This document shows, one piece after another, positions 32,599 to 41,101 of a stretch of 64,000 nucleotides of DNA. Made by a program: the position numbers and the translations under genes. The notes below the pieces were generated by a model. That model was given only the letters and a program-made list of their open reading frames with translations. It was not told where the DNA came from and searched no databases. The first letter of the stretch is position 1. The number at the start of each line of letters is the position of its first letter. This stretch comes from Dyella humicola (GTDB taxonomy: Bacteria; Pseudomonadota; Gammaproteobacteria; Xanthomonadales; Rhodanobacteraceae): positions 620,001 through 684,000 of the forward strand of contig NZ_JAPDPC010000001.1 of NCBI RefSeq assembly GCF_026283945.1, in the 5' to 3' direction.

Positions 32599-34611
32599 AT
32601 GACCCTGCGCCGCAAACTGCTGCTCGTCGCCCTGTGCACCCTGGCGCTGCCAGTGGCGGGCTGGTTGTACGTGCGGCAAATGGAAACGCTGTTGCGCGAA
32701 GGCCAGGCACAGGCGCTTACCGCGTCGGCGCGCGCGATGGCGCGCAGCCTGGTCGTTACCGATGCCCCGTTGCCGCCTGCCGAATCCGGCTGGTACGTGC
32801 AACAGGCCGTCAATCCGATCACGGTGGACGGCTATGGCGATGACTGGGCGCCGCTGACGCCATGGAGCCAGCCGCTGGACAAGCGCGGCAAGCTGCTGCT
32901 GGCCGAGGATGCCGACTGGCTTTATCTCTACGCTGACGTGCGCAGTGCGCATCGCACCCGCGCCGACGCTGGCGATCCCAATGCCTTGATGGCCGATCAT
33001 CTGGTGCTGAGCCTCGGCAAGGGCGACCAGTCGCGCCGCTACCTGCTGGCGAGCGCGGCACCGGGGCAGTTGACGGCGCGGCCGCTCGATCCCGCCGTGG
33101 CCGGCTTGCCTGAGCTGATCACGGCGCAGTGGCAGGAAGACGGTAGCGGTTACCACGTGGAGTTGCGCCTGCCGCGCAGTCTGGCGCTCGACCAGCTGGG
33201 ACTGTCCGTTTACGACGCGGCCACGGGTGGCGATCCGCAGGCGGTGCAGAATCGGCCATTGGTGGCGTATTCGCCGGTGCTTTCCAAGGAGCTTTCGCAA
33301 CTCGCGCTCGACGGTGTGCAGGCGCGCGTGCTGGCGCCGCAAGGTTGGTTGCTGGCGCAGACCGGGCATCTCAGCACGCCAGCGGCCGCGCCGGGCGATC
33401 AGCCGGGCTGGTTTGCCGCGCTGGTGTATCGCTCGCTGTTGGCTGACCAGGTGGGAGAGGCCGAGCCCTGGACACAGGACGTGCCGCGACTTGACGCCAC
33501 CGAGGTACAGAAAGCCAGCAAGGGCACGCCCGCCACGGTGTGGCGACAAGGTGAGGCGCGCGGCAGTGTCGTCTTGGCGGCTGCGGTGCCGATCGAGCGT
33601 GACGACCAGGTGCGCGGCGTGCTGCTACTGGAGCAGTCCAGTCGTGCGGTGCCGCTGCTGGCCAATCGTGCGCTGCTGGGTCTGCTGTTGACCAGCTTCA
33701 GCGTGCTGCTGGTAGCGGGTGCGATCCTGTTGATTTTCGCCACCCGCCTGAGCCTTCGGCTGGGTCGATTGCGCGATGCGGCCGAGCGTGCGCAATTGAA
33801 TGATGGACGTCTGGAAGGCCCTTTCCCGATGACTGGTGCCGAGGACGAGATCGGCGACCTGGCCCGCAGCTTCGAGCGACTATTCGACGTGGTAGGTGGC
33901 TATACGGATTACCTGCGCACGCTGGCGTCCAAGCTGTCGCATGAGTTGAACACGCCGTTGGCGATCGTGAAGTCTTCACTGGACAATCTCGAGCACACCT
34001 TGCAGGCGCAGCATGCCATGCCCCCCGACGCGCAGCCTTACCTGGTGCGTGCACGCGATGGCGTGGCGCGGCTGGGCGCGCTGGTGCGGGCCATGAGCGA
34101 GGCGAGCCGGATGGAGCGGGCGATTGCCGCCGCCGAGCCGGAGGATGTCGACCTGGTCGAAGTCGTGCGTGGTTGCAGCGAAGCCTACCGCCCGTTGGCC
34201 GGTACGCGACGACTTGAGTGTGTGCTTCCCGATGGCCACCTGTACCTCCACTGCGCGCCGGAGCTGATCGCGCAGGCCTTGGACAAGCTGTTCGACAACG
34301 CGTTGTCGTTCACGCCGGAAGGTGGCTGGCTGCGCCTGAGCTTGCGCGCGCAGGGAGATGGCGCGGAGATCGAGCTGGCGAACCAGGGACAGCCCTTGCC
34401 GGCAGCGATGCACGGGCGCTTGTTCGACTCACTGGTCAGCCTGCGCGACAAGGCCACGCCGGGCGATGCGCCGCATCTGGGGCTGGGGCTTTACGTCGTG
34501 CGTCTGGTCGCCGAGCGACACGGTGGCGTGGCGATAGCGCGCAATCTCGATGATGGCGCTGGCGTGGCGTTCTCTCTGCAATTGCATGGCATGCCACGCC
34601 AGCGCTTGTAG
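32599..34611 (+). CDS. Sensor histidine kinase of the 'dedicated sortase' family
   Basis: A 670-residue membrane kinase. A short cytoplasmic start is followed by a first membrane helix (about 8-25), then a large periplasmic domain of about 325 residues. This contains a carbohydrate-binding CBM9/DOMON-like part (NPITVDGYGDDWAPLTPW, DADWLYLYADVRSAHRTR). A second membrane helix is near 352-376 (LLGLLLTSFSVLLVAGAILL), followed by a HAMP-like linker. The catalytic part has the phosphoacceptor in KLSHELNTPLAIVKSSLDNL (His near 448), N box DNALSFTPEGG and G box HLGLGLYVVRLVAERHGG. No sortase or LPXTG protein occurs in the window. Confidence 0.88.
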   Translation: MTLRRKLLLVALCTLALPVAGWLYVRQMETLLREGQAQALTASARAMARSLVVTDAPLPPAESGWYVQQAVNPITVDGYGDDWAPLTPWSQPLDKRGKLLLAEDADWLYLYADVRSAHRTRADAGDPNALMADHLVLSLGKGDQSRRYLLASAAPGQLTARPLDPAVAGLPELITAQWQEDGSGYHVELRLPRSLALDQLGLSVYDAATGGDPQAVQNRPLVAYSPVLSKELSQLALDGVQARVLAPQGWLLAQTGHLSTPAAAPGDQPGWFAALVYRSLLADQVGEAEPWTQDVPRLDATEVQKASKGTPATVWRQGEARGSVVLAAAVPIERDDQVRGVLLLEQSSRAVPLLANRALLGLLLTSFSVLLVAGAILLIFATRLSLRLGRLRDAAERAQLNDGRLEGPFPMTGAEDEIGDLARSFERLFDVVGGYTDYLRTLASKLSHELNTPLAIVKSSLDNLEHTLQAQHAMPPDAQPYLVRARDGVARLGALVRAMSEASRMERAIAAAEPEDVDLVEVVRGCSEAYRPLAGTRRLECVLPDGHLYLHCAPELIAQALDKLFDNALSFTPEGGWLRLSLRAQGDGAEIELANQGQPLPAAMHGRLFDSLVSLRDKATPGDAPHLGLGLYVVRLVAERHGGVAIARNLDDGAGVAFSLQLHGMPRQRL

Positions 34612-34617
34612 CAGCGG

Positions 34618-35847
34618 CTACTTCAGCTCCTCCAAGGTCCACCCACCCGCACCAGGCAACACGGCAATTTGCCGAATAGTGGTGGCGGCACAGTCGTCCG
34701 GTTTGCGCGTGCATTGGGCGAGGGTGATGCGCAGGTGTTGGTCGTCGATCAGGTCGAAGGCCGTAAGCTGGGTTGTGGCAGGACTGGCAGCCGCTTCCAA
34801 CGCGGTGCCGATGAAGACGCCATTGCGGAATACGTAAAGCTGTAGCGCGCTCGGCTGGCACTGGTCGTTTACCGCTACGGCGGCTTCGGCAACATAGGTG
34901 TCGCCTTTGCGCTGCGCTCGCCCGGTGAGCATGCGCTGACCGGTGAGCAGGAAGCGGTCCTCGTCGTTCTTTGGCGCGGCAGCCTGGGCCTTGCACTGCG
35001 TTGGCGACTCCGCCGCCTGCGCGCGATCACTTGGCGCCATCGGCTTCAGCGGCCGGGCGATATAGGGGCGCGCCACCGACGCGGCCACCGCTGTGGGTTG
35101 TTCCATCCACAGGAATAGCGCCGTTGCACTCAGCATCAACGCTGCCACCGCATACACCCGCCCCCGCAAAAGTGGGCGGCGATAAAGGAAGAGCAGGGCA
35201 CCGAGCGCGATCAACGTGGTAACGGGTGCCAAAGAGCGCCAGAACATCGCAAGCAGACCGAGCAGGGCAGCCGCCACGGCAACGCGGGAAAGCGGGCCCT
35301 TGGCAGGAAGCGGCTCACTCGGTGGAGAGGGCGGCAGTGACGAAGGCTCATCCCGCTGCGGGTCGAGCGCAGGTAGAGGAGGAGGCAGCTGGCGGGAGGT
35401 TTCTGTTGCCGTTACCTGGGTGAACTCTTCTGGCGCCTCGGCGGTCGCGGCTAGCGGGGGCGGCAGCTGTGCTTCGATGGCGACGGGCTGCCAGGCAAAC
35501 CATTGCTGTCCCCCGTCGTGGCACCACTGGTCGCCAGGCTCGGCATAGCGGGGCAGCGCGGCCTCAGGAATCGGGCCGCGCACTTGCTGCTCGCGTCGCA
35601 GCCAGACCAGCGCCTCGCTATCGGGCAGGGACTCGGCCTCCGCGCCCAGGGCGCGTAGCTGGGCCACCTGGGCTTTGGCGGCGGCGGAGTCAAGGCCGCG
35701 GCGGATGATCAGTGGCGCGCGCTCGAACACGCGTTCGCGAAATCCACTCATCTCCATGCCGAAGGCGGCGGCCAGGCGCGCGTGCACGGTGGTGGGGTCC
35801 TGCCCATGGAGCAGGCGGCCGGAAAGTACCAGGCAACGGTGGTCCAT
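34618..35847 (-). CDS. Membrane protein with GYF_2/DUF4339-like domain
   Basis: A 409-residue protein. The start at 35847 opens with MDHRCLVLSGRLLHGQDP; residues 1-75 resemble a small alpha/beta fold ending ALGAEAESLPD, and residues 80-120 have the pattern of the GYF_2/DUF4339 domain (VWLRREQQVRGPIPEAALPR, then a Trp-rich WCHDGGQQWFAWQP). A proline-rich linker (PPPLPALDPQRDEPSSLPPS) leads to three hydrophobic segments around 200-270 and a periplasmic C-terminal domain with two Cys pairs. The function is unknown. It is convergent with the kinase gene with six bases between the stops. Confidence 0.7.
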   Translation of the reverse strand: MDHRCLVLSGRLLHGQDPTTVHARLAAAFGMEMSGFRERVFERAPLIIRRGLDSAAAKAQVAQLRALGAEAESLPDSEALVWLRREQQVRGPIPEAALPRYAEPGDQWCHDGGQQWFAWQPVAIEAQLPPPLAATAEAPEEFTQVTATETSRQLPPPLPALDPQRDEPSSLPPSPPSEPLPAKGPLSRVAVAAALLGLLAMFWRSLAPVTTLIALGALLFLYRRPLLRGRVYAVAALMLSATALFLWMEQPTAVAASVARPYIARPLKPMAPSDRAQAAESPTQCKAQAAAPKNDEDRFLLTGQRMLTGRAQRKGDTYVAEAAVAVNDQCQPSALQLYVFRNGVFIGTALEAAASPATTQLTAFDLIDDQHLRITLAQCTRKPDDCAATTIRQIAVLPGAGGWTLEELK

Positions 35848-35998
35848 ATCCTTCGATTTCCCCTGCGGCGCCGCAACGTGCGCCGATCTGGCAAGGGTAG
35901 GTGGGTGACGCCGGGCGGACAAGCCACCGTGCAGACTTCGGTTCGGCGCGGTGCTGCCCCTACAATGGCCATTCAAGCTTGGCCATCCGGACCCCCAC

Positions 35999-37474
35999 GT
36001 GATCTCCCGAGAAGAATTCGACGCACTGGCAACGCAGGGTCATACCCGTATTCCGCTGGTGCGAGAGGTGTTTTCTGACCTCGATACGCCGTTGTCGGTC
36101 TACCTGAAACTGGCCGACGGCCCGTATACCTTCCTGTTCGAATCGGTCGAGGGCGGCGCTACGTGGGGACGCTATTCCATCATCGGCCTGCCGGCGAAGC
36201 GTGTTTACCGGCTGCGTGGGCATGAGCTGGAAGTGGAAGATGCCGGCGAAGTGACCGAGCGTCGCCACGTGGAAGATCCGCTGGGCGAGATCGAGAAGCT
36301 CCGCCAGCAATACGATGTGCCGCGCCTGCCGCAGCTGCCGGCGTTCAGCGGCGGCCTGGTCGGCTATTTCGGTTTCGAGACGATCGGCTATATCGAACCG
36401 CGCCTGGCGCGCTGGGATCGCGCCGATGAGTTGGATACGCCCGATGTGTTGCTGATGCTCGCCGAGGAAGTGGCGGTCTTCGACAATCTCAAGGGGCGCT
36501 TGTACCTGATCGTGCACGCCGACCCTTCCCAGCCCCACGCCTATGCCGAAGGGCAGCGTCGTCTGGACGCGCTGGTCTATCGCTTGCGCCAGAGTGGCGT
36601 GTCCTATCCCCAGCTCAACCAGTCGACGGCGCTGGACGAGAGCGATTTCAAGTCCTCGTTCACCAAGGAGGAGTTCGAGGCCATGGTGGAGCGCGCGAAG
36701 GAATACATCCGCGCGGGCGATATTTTCCAGGTGGTGCCGTCGCAGCGCTTGAGCGTGGGTTTCAATGCACGTCCCGTCGATGTTTATCGCGCGCTGCGTG
36801 CGTTGAATCCCTCGCCGTATATGTACTTCGTCGATCTCGGCGCCACGCAGATCGTGGGTTCATCGCCGGAAATCCTGGCGCGCTTGAAGGACGGCAAGGT
36901 GGTGGTGCGTCCGCTCGCCGGCACGCGCAAGCGTGGTGCCACGGAGGAAGAGGACCAGGCCCTCGAAGCCGAGCTGCTGGCCGATCCGAAGGAGCGCGCC
37001 GAGCACGTCATGCTGATTGATCTTGGCCGCAACGATATCGGCCGCATCAGCGAGACCGGCAGCGTGGAAGTCAGCGAGTCCTTCGCGGTCGAGCGCTATT
37101 CGCACGTGATGCACATCGTCTCGCAGGTGCAGGGCAAGGTGCGTCCCGGTGTCGGTTATATGGATGTGCTCAAGGCCACCTTCCCGGCAGGTACGCTCAG
37201 CGGGGCGCCGAAGATTCGCGCGCTGGAAATCATCCAGGAACTGGAGCCGTACAAGCGCAACATCTATGCCGGCGCGATCGGCTGGATCGGCTGGTGGGGT
37301 GATGCGGATACGGCCATCGCCATCCGCACGGCCGTGATCCAGGGCGGGCGCCTGCATGTGCAGGCCGGTGCCGGCATCGTCTATGACTCCGACCCCGCAT
37401 CCGAGTGGGAGGAGACCATGAACAAGGGTCGCGCACTGTTCCGCGCCGTGGCGCAGGCAGCGCAGGGGCTGTGA
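35999..37474 (+). CDS. trpE: Anthranilate synthase component I
   Basis: Turns chorismate and ammonia or glutamine into anthranilate, the first step of tryptophan synthesis. The 491-residue product has the chorismate-binding motifs: RPLAGTRKRGATEEED, LIDLGRNDIGRIS, HIVSQVQGKVRPG, TFPAGTLSGAPKIRALEII and the AGAGIVYDSDPASEWEE end. The start is taken as the GTG at 35999 (V-ISREEFDALATQGH), where the family begins; the frame is open to 35951. A possible -10 TACAAT (35961-35966) lies just upstream. No leader peptide with Trp codons or attenuator was seen. trpG is 4.6 kb downstream. Confidence 0.95.
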   Translation: MISREEFDALATQGHTRIPLVREVFSDLDTPLSVYLKLADGPYTFLFESVEGGATWGRYSIIGLPAKRVYRLRGHELEVEDAGEVTERRHVEDPLGEIEKLRQQYDVPRLPQLPAFSGGLVGYFGFETIGYIEPRLARWDRADELDTPDVLLMLAEEVAVFDNLKGRLYLIVHADPSQPHAYAEGQRRLDALVYRLRQSGVSYPQLNQSTALDESDFKSSFTKEEFEAMVERAKEYIRAGDIFQVVPSQRLSVGFNARPVDVYRALRALNPSPYMYFVDLGATQIVGSSPEILARLKDGKVVVRPLAGTRKRGATEEEDQALEAELLADPKERAEHVMLIDLGRNDIGRISETGSVEVSESFAVERYSHVMHIVSQVQGKVRPGVGYMDVLKATFPAGTLSGAPKIRALEIIQELEPYKRNIYAGAIGWIGWWGDADTAIAIRTAVIQGGRLHVQAGAGIVYDSDPASEWEETMNKGRALFRAVAQAAQGL

Positions 37475-37476
37475 GC

Positions 37477-38178
37477 ATGCGTCGTCACGCGGTGCTGCCT
37501 TGTGTGCTGGGGCTGACCGGCAGCTTGCTCGTCACTCCCGTGCCCGCGAGTGCACCCGATGCGCCCACGATCTGGCGTGGCGACTTCACCTCTCGCGTGG
37601 AAGTGCTGGCGCTGTTGCAGTCGCTCAACGCCGATCTATTGAGTCACTCAAGCGCCACGCTGACCTTGGAGCGCTGGTGCGGGTCGCATCATTTGGCAGC
37701 CGAAGCCAAGGTGGTGGCCGAGCGCGTCCGCGGCGTGGACAAGCCGCTGCCGGAAGACGCACGCGAGCAGCTTGGCATTGGTGCGGACGAATCCGTGCGC
37801 TACCGTCGCGTACTGCTCGCTTGCGGCGGCCATGTGCTTTCCGAAGCCGACAACTGGTACGTACCGGGTCGACTCACTGACGCGATGAATCACGAGCTCG
37901 ACACCACCGACACGCCGTTCGGCAAGGTGGTGCAGCCGCTGCACTTTCGCCGGCAGACCTTGTCCGCCGACCTGTTGTGGTCACCGTTGCCACAAGGCTG
38001 GGAGACTGGCGCGCCGTTGCCGCCATCGCCCACCGATGTGCTGGAGATGCCGCATTTCGTGCTCCAGCACCGTGCGGTGTTGTACGACCAGGCAAACCGC
38101 CCTTTCAGCCTGGTAATGGAGAGTTACACCTCGAACCTGCTGGCCTTTCCGCCGGTAACCCCGGGCAATCGTCCTTAA
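37477..38178 (+). CDS. Secreted chorismate-lyase-like protein
   Basis: A 233-residue exported protein with a signal peptide (MRRHAVLPCVLGLTGSLLV, cut near PVPASA). The mature region has the layout of the chorismate pyruvate-lyase fold (UbiC / DUF98): RYRRVLLACGGHVLSEAD, NWYVPGRLTDAMNHELDTTD, PFGKVVQPLHFRRQTL and a late QHRAVLYDQANRPFSLVME strand, with Arg and Glu where the active-site residues lie in UbiC. The assignment is by pattern and is moderate. It starts two bases after the trpE stop and is thus in the trp unit. A periplasmic location is odd for a chorismate enzyme. Confidence 0.6.
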   Translation: MRRHAVLPCVLGLTGSLLVTPVPASAPDAPTIWRGDFTSRVEVLALLQSLNADLLSHSSATLTLERWCGSHHLAAEAKVVAERVRGVDKPLPEDAREQLGIGADESVRYRRVLLACGGHVLSEADNWYVPGRLTDAMNHELDTTDTPFGKVVQPLHFRRQTLSADLLWSPLPQGWETGAPLPPSPTDVLEMPHFVLQHRAVLYDQANRPFSLVMESYTSNLLAFPPVTPGNRP

Positions 38179-38347
38179 CCCAGGCAAGCGCTCGCTTCGA
38201 AAGGTCGCGGAGCGCGCGATCCGTGCCAGCACGTGAAGAGTTCTCAGATTTCTCCGATAGTCCAAGTGGGTGGTGACGTCTAACCTTCTAGGCACTGGGC
38301 CCGCTTTTTGATCGGCAGGCTCAGCCCGATGGGGAAAGGAAGCCCGC

Positions 38348-38542
38348 ATGGCTGTCACGCTTATCGAATACACCGTGTCCAGGCACGAGCGTCATGGCTG
38401 GATCATTCGGCGCAATGGTCTCCCGCTATGCCGGCGGCAGAAACTGTTACTAGCCGTGAGCTTCGCCACGCATCTGGCCGAACGGGAGTCGATCCTGTTG
38501 TCAGGGGCGGCACGAATTTCGATTGGGCAAATTGACGTTTAA
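38348..38542 (+). CDS. Small protein, 64 residues, unknown function
   Basis: AAAGGAAG lies six bases before the ATG, which supports translation. The product (MAVTLIEYTVSRHERHGWII...) is cytoplasmic and basic, with a beta-hairpin-like start and a hydrophobic middle (LLLAVSFATHLAERESILL), and it recalls DUF2188-type small proteins, although this is weak. It lies 169 bases after the chorismate-lyase-like gene; I see no clear terminator in that gap. Confidence 0.5.
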   Translation: MAVTLIEYTVSRHERHGWIIRRNGLPLCRRQKLLLAVSFATHLAERESILLSGAARISIGQIDV

Positions 38543-38592
38543 GCGGAAGCCTTGGGGCCGTACCCGTCAAGCGTCCCGTCAGCCGCCGCGGC

Positions 38593-39336
38593 TCATTGCA
38601 CCGGCACGTCGTAGATCGTGTCCGTCGCGGGTCCCGGCGTCAGCGTGTAGTGCCACCATTCCATGGCGTAATTGCGAAAGCCCTGGTGCGCCATCGCGTC
38701 GCGGAGCAGGGCGCGATTCGCGTGCTGGGCGGGCGTGGCTTGCGGCGAATCCGTATTCGCCAGCGGGCCGAAGAAATCAAAGCCCGTGCCCATGTCCAGC
38801 GGAGCGCAATGCGTATCGCTGGCATTGCATTGGAGCAGGGTCAGGTCCGCGGTAGCGCCACGGCTGTGCCCCGACACGGGGGCGATGTAGTCGCCGAGCA
38901 ATTTGCTCTTGTCCAGATCGGGGTAATGCGCGGCCTTGGTATGCTGGTCGGACAGGTCGGACGCCCAGCGCACGAAATGCTGTACCGCGCGTGCCGGTCG
39001 GTAGCAGTCGAACAACTGCAGCCGCAGATGGCGCGGGCGCAAGTCATGCTCGACGCGGGCGAGTGCTTCAGCGGCGGGTCGCAGCAGGAAACATTTCGGT
39101 GCGAGATAGCCGTCAACCGGCGTGCCCACGAAGTTGTCGCTGCCGGCGTACTTGATGTCCTCGGCGATGTCAGGCACCAGTTGGCGGATATCGACCAGGC
39201 CTGCCTCATCGGCCGTTTTGGCCGTCGAGAGTACCGGCGTCGCGTCCGCCATCGCATGGTTGGCCAGCAACATGCCGGTCAAGGCCGTGCAAATCCACAG
39301 AAATCTGCGCACGCCAATGCGGTCAGCTAGTCGCAT
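38593..39336 (-). CDS. ddpX: D-Ala-D-Ala dipeptidase (VanX/DdpX family)
   Basis: Zinc peptidase that cleaves D-alanyl-D-alanine released from peptidoglycan. The 247-residue form has a signal peptide (RRFLWICTALTGMLLANHAMA) and the VanX motifs: LQLFDCYRPARAVQHF (Arg that stabilises the transition state), SGHSRGATADLTL (zinc ligands His and Asp) and AMEWWHYTL (catalytic Glu and ligand His). The start at 39336 keeps a clean signal peptide; an ATG at 39384 preceded by AGGTGG is a possible longer start. It is convergent with the 64-residue gene and divergent from the NlpC/P60 gene (279 bases). Periplasmic location fits recycling of the wall rather than vancomycin resistance. Confidence 0.88.
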   Translation of the reverse strand: MRLADRIGVRRFLWICTALTGMLLANHAMADATPVLSTAKTADEAGLVDIRQLVPDIAEDIKYAGSDNFVGTPVDGYLAPKCFLLRPAAEALARVEHDLRPRHLRLQLFDCYRPARAVQHFVRWASDLSDQHTKAAHYPDLDKSKLLGDYIAPVSGHSRGATADLTLLQCNASDTHCAPLDMGTGFDFFGPLANTDSPQATPAQHANRALLRDAMAHQGFRNYAMEWWHYTLTPGPATDTIYDVPVQ

Positions 39337-39615
39337 GCGTTGAATCGGCGCGTTTGATTGCCAGTTTCCATCGGTCCTTGCCATGCTGCTGCCACCTGCC
39401 AGTACGAACGTGAAGGCGCCGCCTGGAGCACTGGACACTTTCACGCCGCCTCCCGTTCGTGTGGTGGAGGGCATCGTACAGGCTTGGCGTTGCACGTAGC
39501 GCATGGTGGCACGGTGTAGCGGACAAGGAGCAGCATCCGATACGGCGGAGCGATATCCTGCGCATCAGGTTCGCCCGTTTTTGCGCCCGCTCTTGGCTAG
39601 TCGTAAGGGATACTC

Positions 39616-41022
39616 ATGCGATTGCTTCATGCTGCAACATGGCTTCTCGCCGCTTCCCTGGTTGTCTCACCGGCGCGGGCATACAACGGAGGTGGCCAGC
39701 TTCCGGTGCCACCCTCGGGCGTCATCGGCATAGACAGCGAAACCATGCTTACCCCGGACTTCTGGATTCATCAGCTCGCCGAACCTGATCGCGTGCTGCT
39801 CGGCGCGGACGCTATCGCGTCTCAGAATGCGCAGTTGTTCCAGGTTGATCCGTCCATGCGCGATCTGCGGACGCTGCCGGCGGCACTGATGCGCGATCAG
39901 GTCGTGGCATGGATCAAGAACATCTCCGAGCTGCCCAAGCAACCGCTGTACGACGAGAAGGGCGAGCGCGTTCCCGCTGACCTGCTCCAGCAAGTCAGCG
40001 ACGGGCTCGCACTCGATGGCGTGCCGATGGAGCAACACACGCGCTACGGGCTGGTGCTGCATCGTGCCGCCTTGCGTAGCTTTCCGACCGACTTGCGGGT
40101 GTTCACCTCCGCAGACGACAGCGACATAGACCGTTTCCAGGAGACGGCCGAGTTTCCCGGTACGCCGGTGGTCATTGCGCATGAGAGCAGCGATGGCCAA
40201 TGGTTGTTCGTGCTAAGCCCGCGTTATGCGGCGTGGACGCGCAAGGACAATATCGCCGAGGGTTCCGCCGAACAGGTCTTCGGCTATGCGGGACGGCGAC
40301 CACGGCGCGTGGTAACGGGCCCTCAGGTGGTGACGGTCTATTCACCCGAGCAGCCGGGCGTGTCGCAATTGCAGCTCGATATGGGGGTTGCCGTACCCGT
40401 CATGGCCGATCATCCCGCCGACCAGCCAGTCAATGGCGAGTCGCCATATACCTCGCATGTGATCGAACTGCCGATACGGACGGCCAGCGGCATGCTTGGC
40501 TTCTCGCCTGCGCTGATCCAGCGCCATGCCGATACCGCCGCTGATTATCTGCCGCTCACCGAAGCCAACATCCTGCATCAGGCCTTCAAGTTCCTCGGTG
40601 AGCGCTATGGCTGGGGGCATGCCTACGACGGACGGGATTGCAGCGGTTTCGTGGCGGACGTCTATCGCAGCATGGGCGTGCAGATGCCGCGAGATACCAG
40701 CAGGCAGGCCGTCAGTCCGGCGCTGACGCATCAGGTCTTTACCAGCAAGGATCGCCACGACGTCCGCATGAAGGCGGTCAACGCATTGCAGGTAGGCGAC
40801 CTGGTCTACATACCGGGTCACGTGATGATGGTGATTGGCCGGCGCGGGGGAGAACCGTACGTCATCCATGACACCACGGGTATCAGTTACCGCGATGACG
40901 GTGGTGCGTTGCGCGAGGTCAAGCTCAATGCGGTGTCGGTAACGCCCCTGCTGCCGCTCATGCTGGATAGCAAGCACTCTTATGTGGACAGCATGACAAG
41001 CATCGTGCGTGTCCGTCCCTGA
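39616..41022 (+). CDS. SH3-domain NlpC/P60 (C40) peptidoglycan peptidase
   Basis: A 468-residue exported enzyme that would cut peptide stems of peptidoglycan. The signal peptide is MRLLHAATWLLAASLVVSPA. Two SH3b-like domains cover about 110-310 (QLFQVDPSMRDLRTL..., GRRPRRVVTGPQVVTVYSPE). The C-terminal NlpC/P60 domain has the nucleophile in YDGRDCSGFVADVYRSMGV (Cys near 342), His in YIPGHVMMVIG and the third polar residue in YVIHDTTG. The layout matches E. coli YkfC/Spr-like SH3 plus C40 peptidases. It is followed by the L,D-transpeptidase gene; the two overlap slightly if the earlier ATG at 41009 is used, but that start is unlikely. Confidence 0.9.
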   Translation: MRLLHAATWLLAASLVVSPARAYNGGGQLPVPPSGVIGIDSETMLTPDFWIHQLAEPDRVLLGADAIASQNAQLFQVDPSMRDLRTLPAALMRDQVVAWIKNISELPKQPLYDEKGERVPADLLQQVSDGLALDGVPMEQHTRYGLVLHRAALRSFPTDLRVFTSADDSDIDRFQETAEFPGTPVVIAHESSDGQWLFVLSPRYAAWTRKDNIAEGSAEQVFGYAGRRPRRVVTGPQVVTVYSPEQPGVSQLQLDMGVAVPVMADHPADQPVNGESPYTSHVIELPIRTASGMLGFSPALIQRHADTAADYLPLTEANILHQAFKFLGERYGWGHAYDGRDCSGFVADVYRSMGVQMPRDTSRQAVSPALTHQVFTSKDRHDVRMKAVNALQVGDLVYIPGHVMMVIGRRGGEPYVIHDTTGISYRDDGGALREVKLNAVSVTPLLPLMLDSKHSYVDSMTSIVRVRP

Positions 41023-41101
41023 GCGACCGGGGCCTACCCATCTCGAAAGTATTGAGGCAGGCTGGTGGCATCGATTCCTCTTCCTTCCGATGCGACCTCA
41101 C

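Noticed and set aside
35848-35998. trp leader peptide and attenuator before trpE
   Set aside because: No short frame with Trp codons and no terminator/antiterminator pair was seen.
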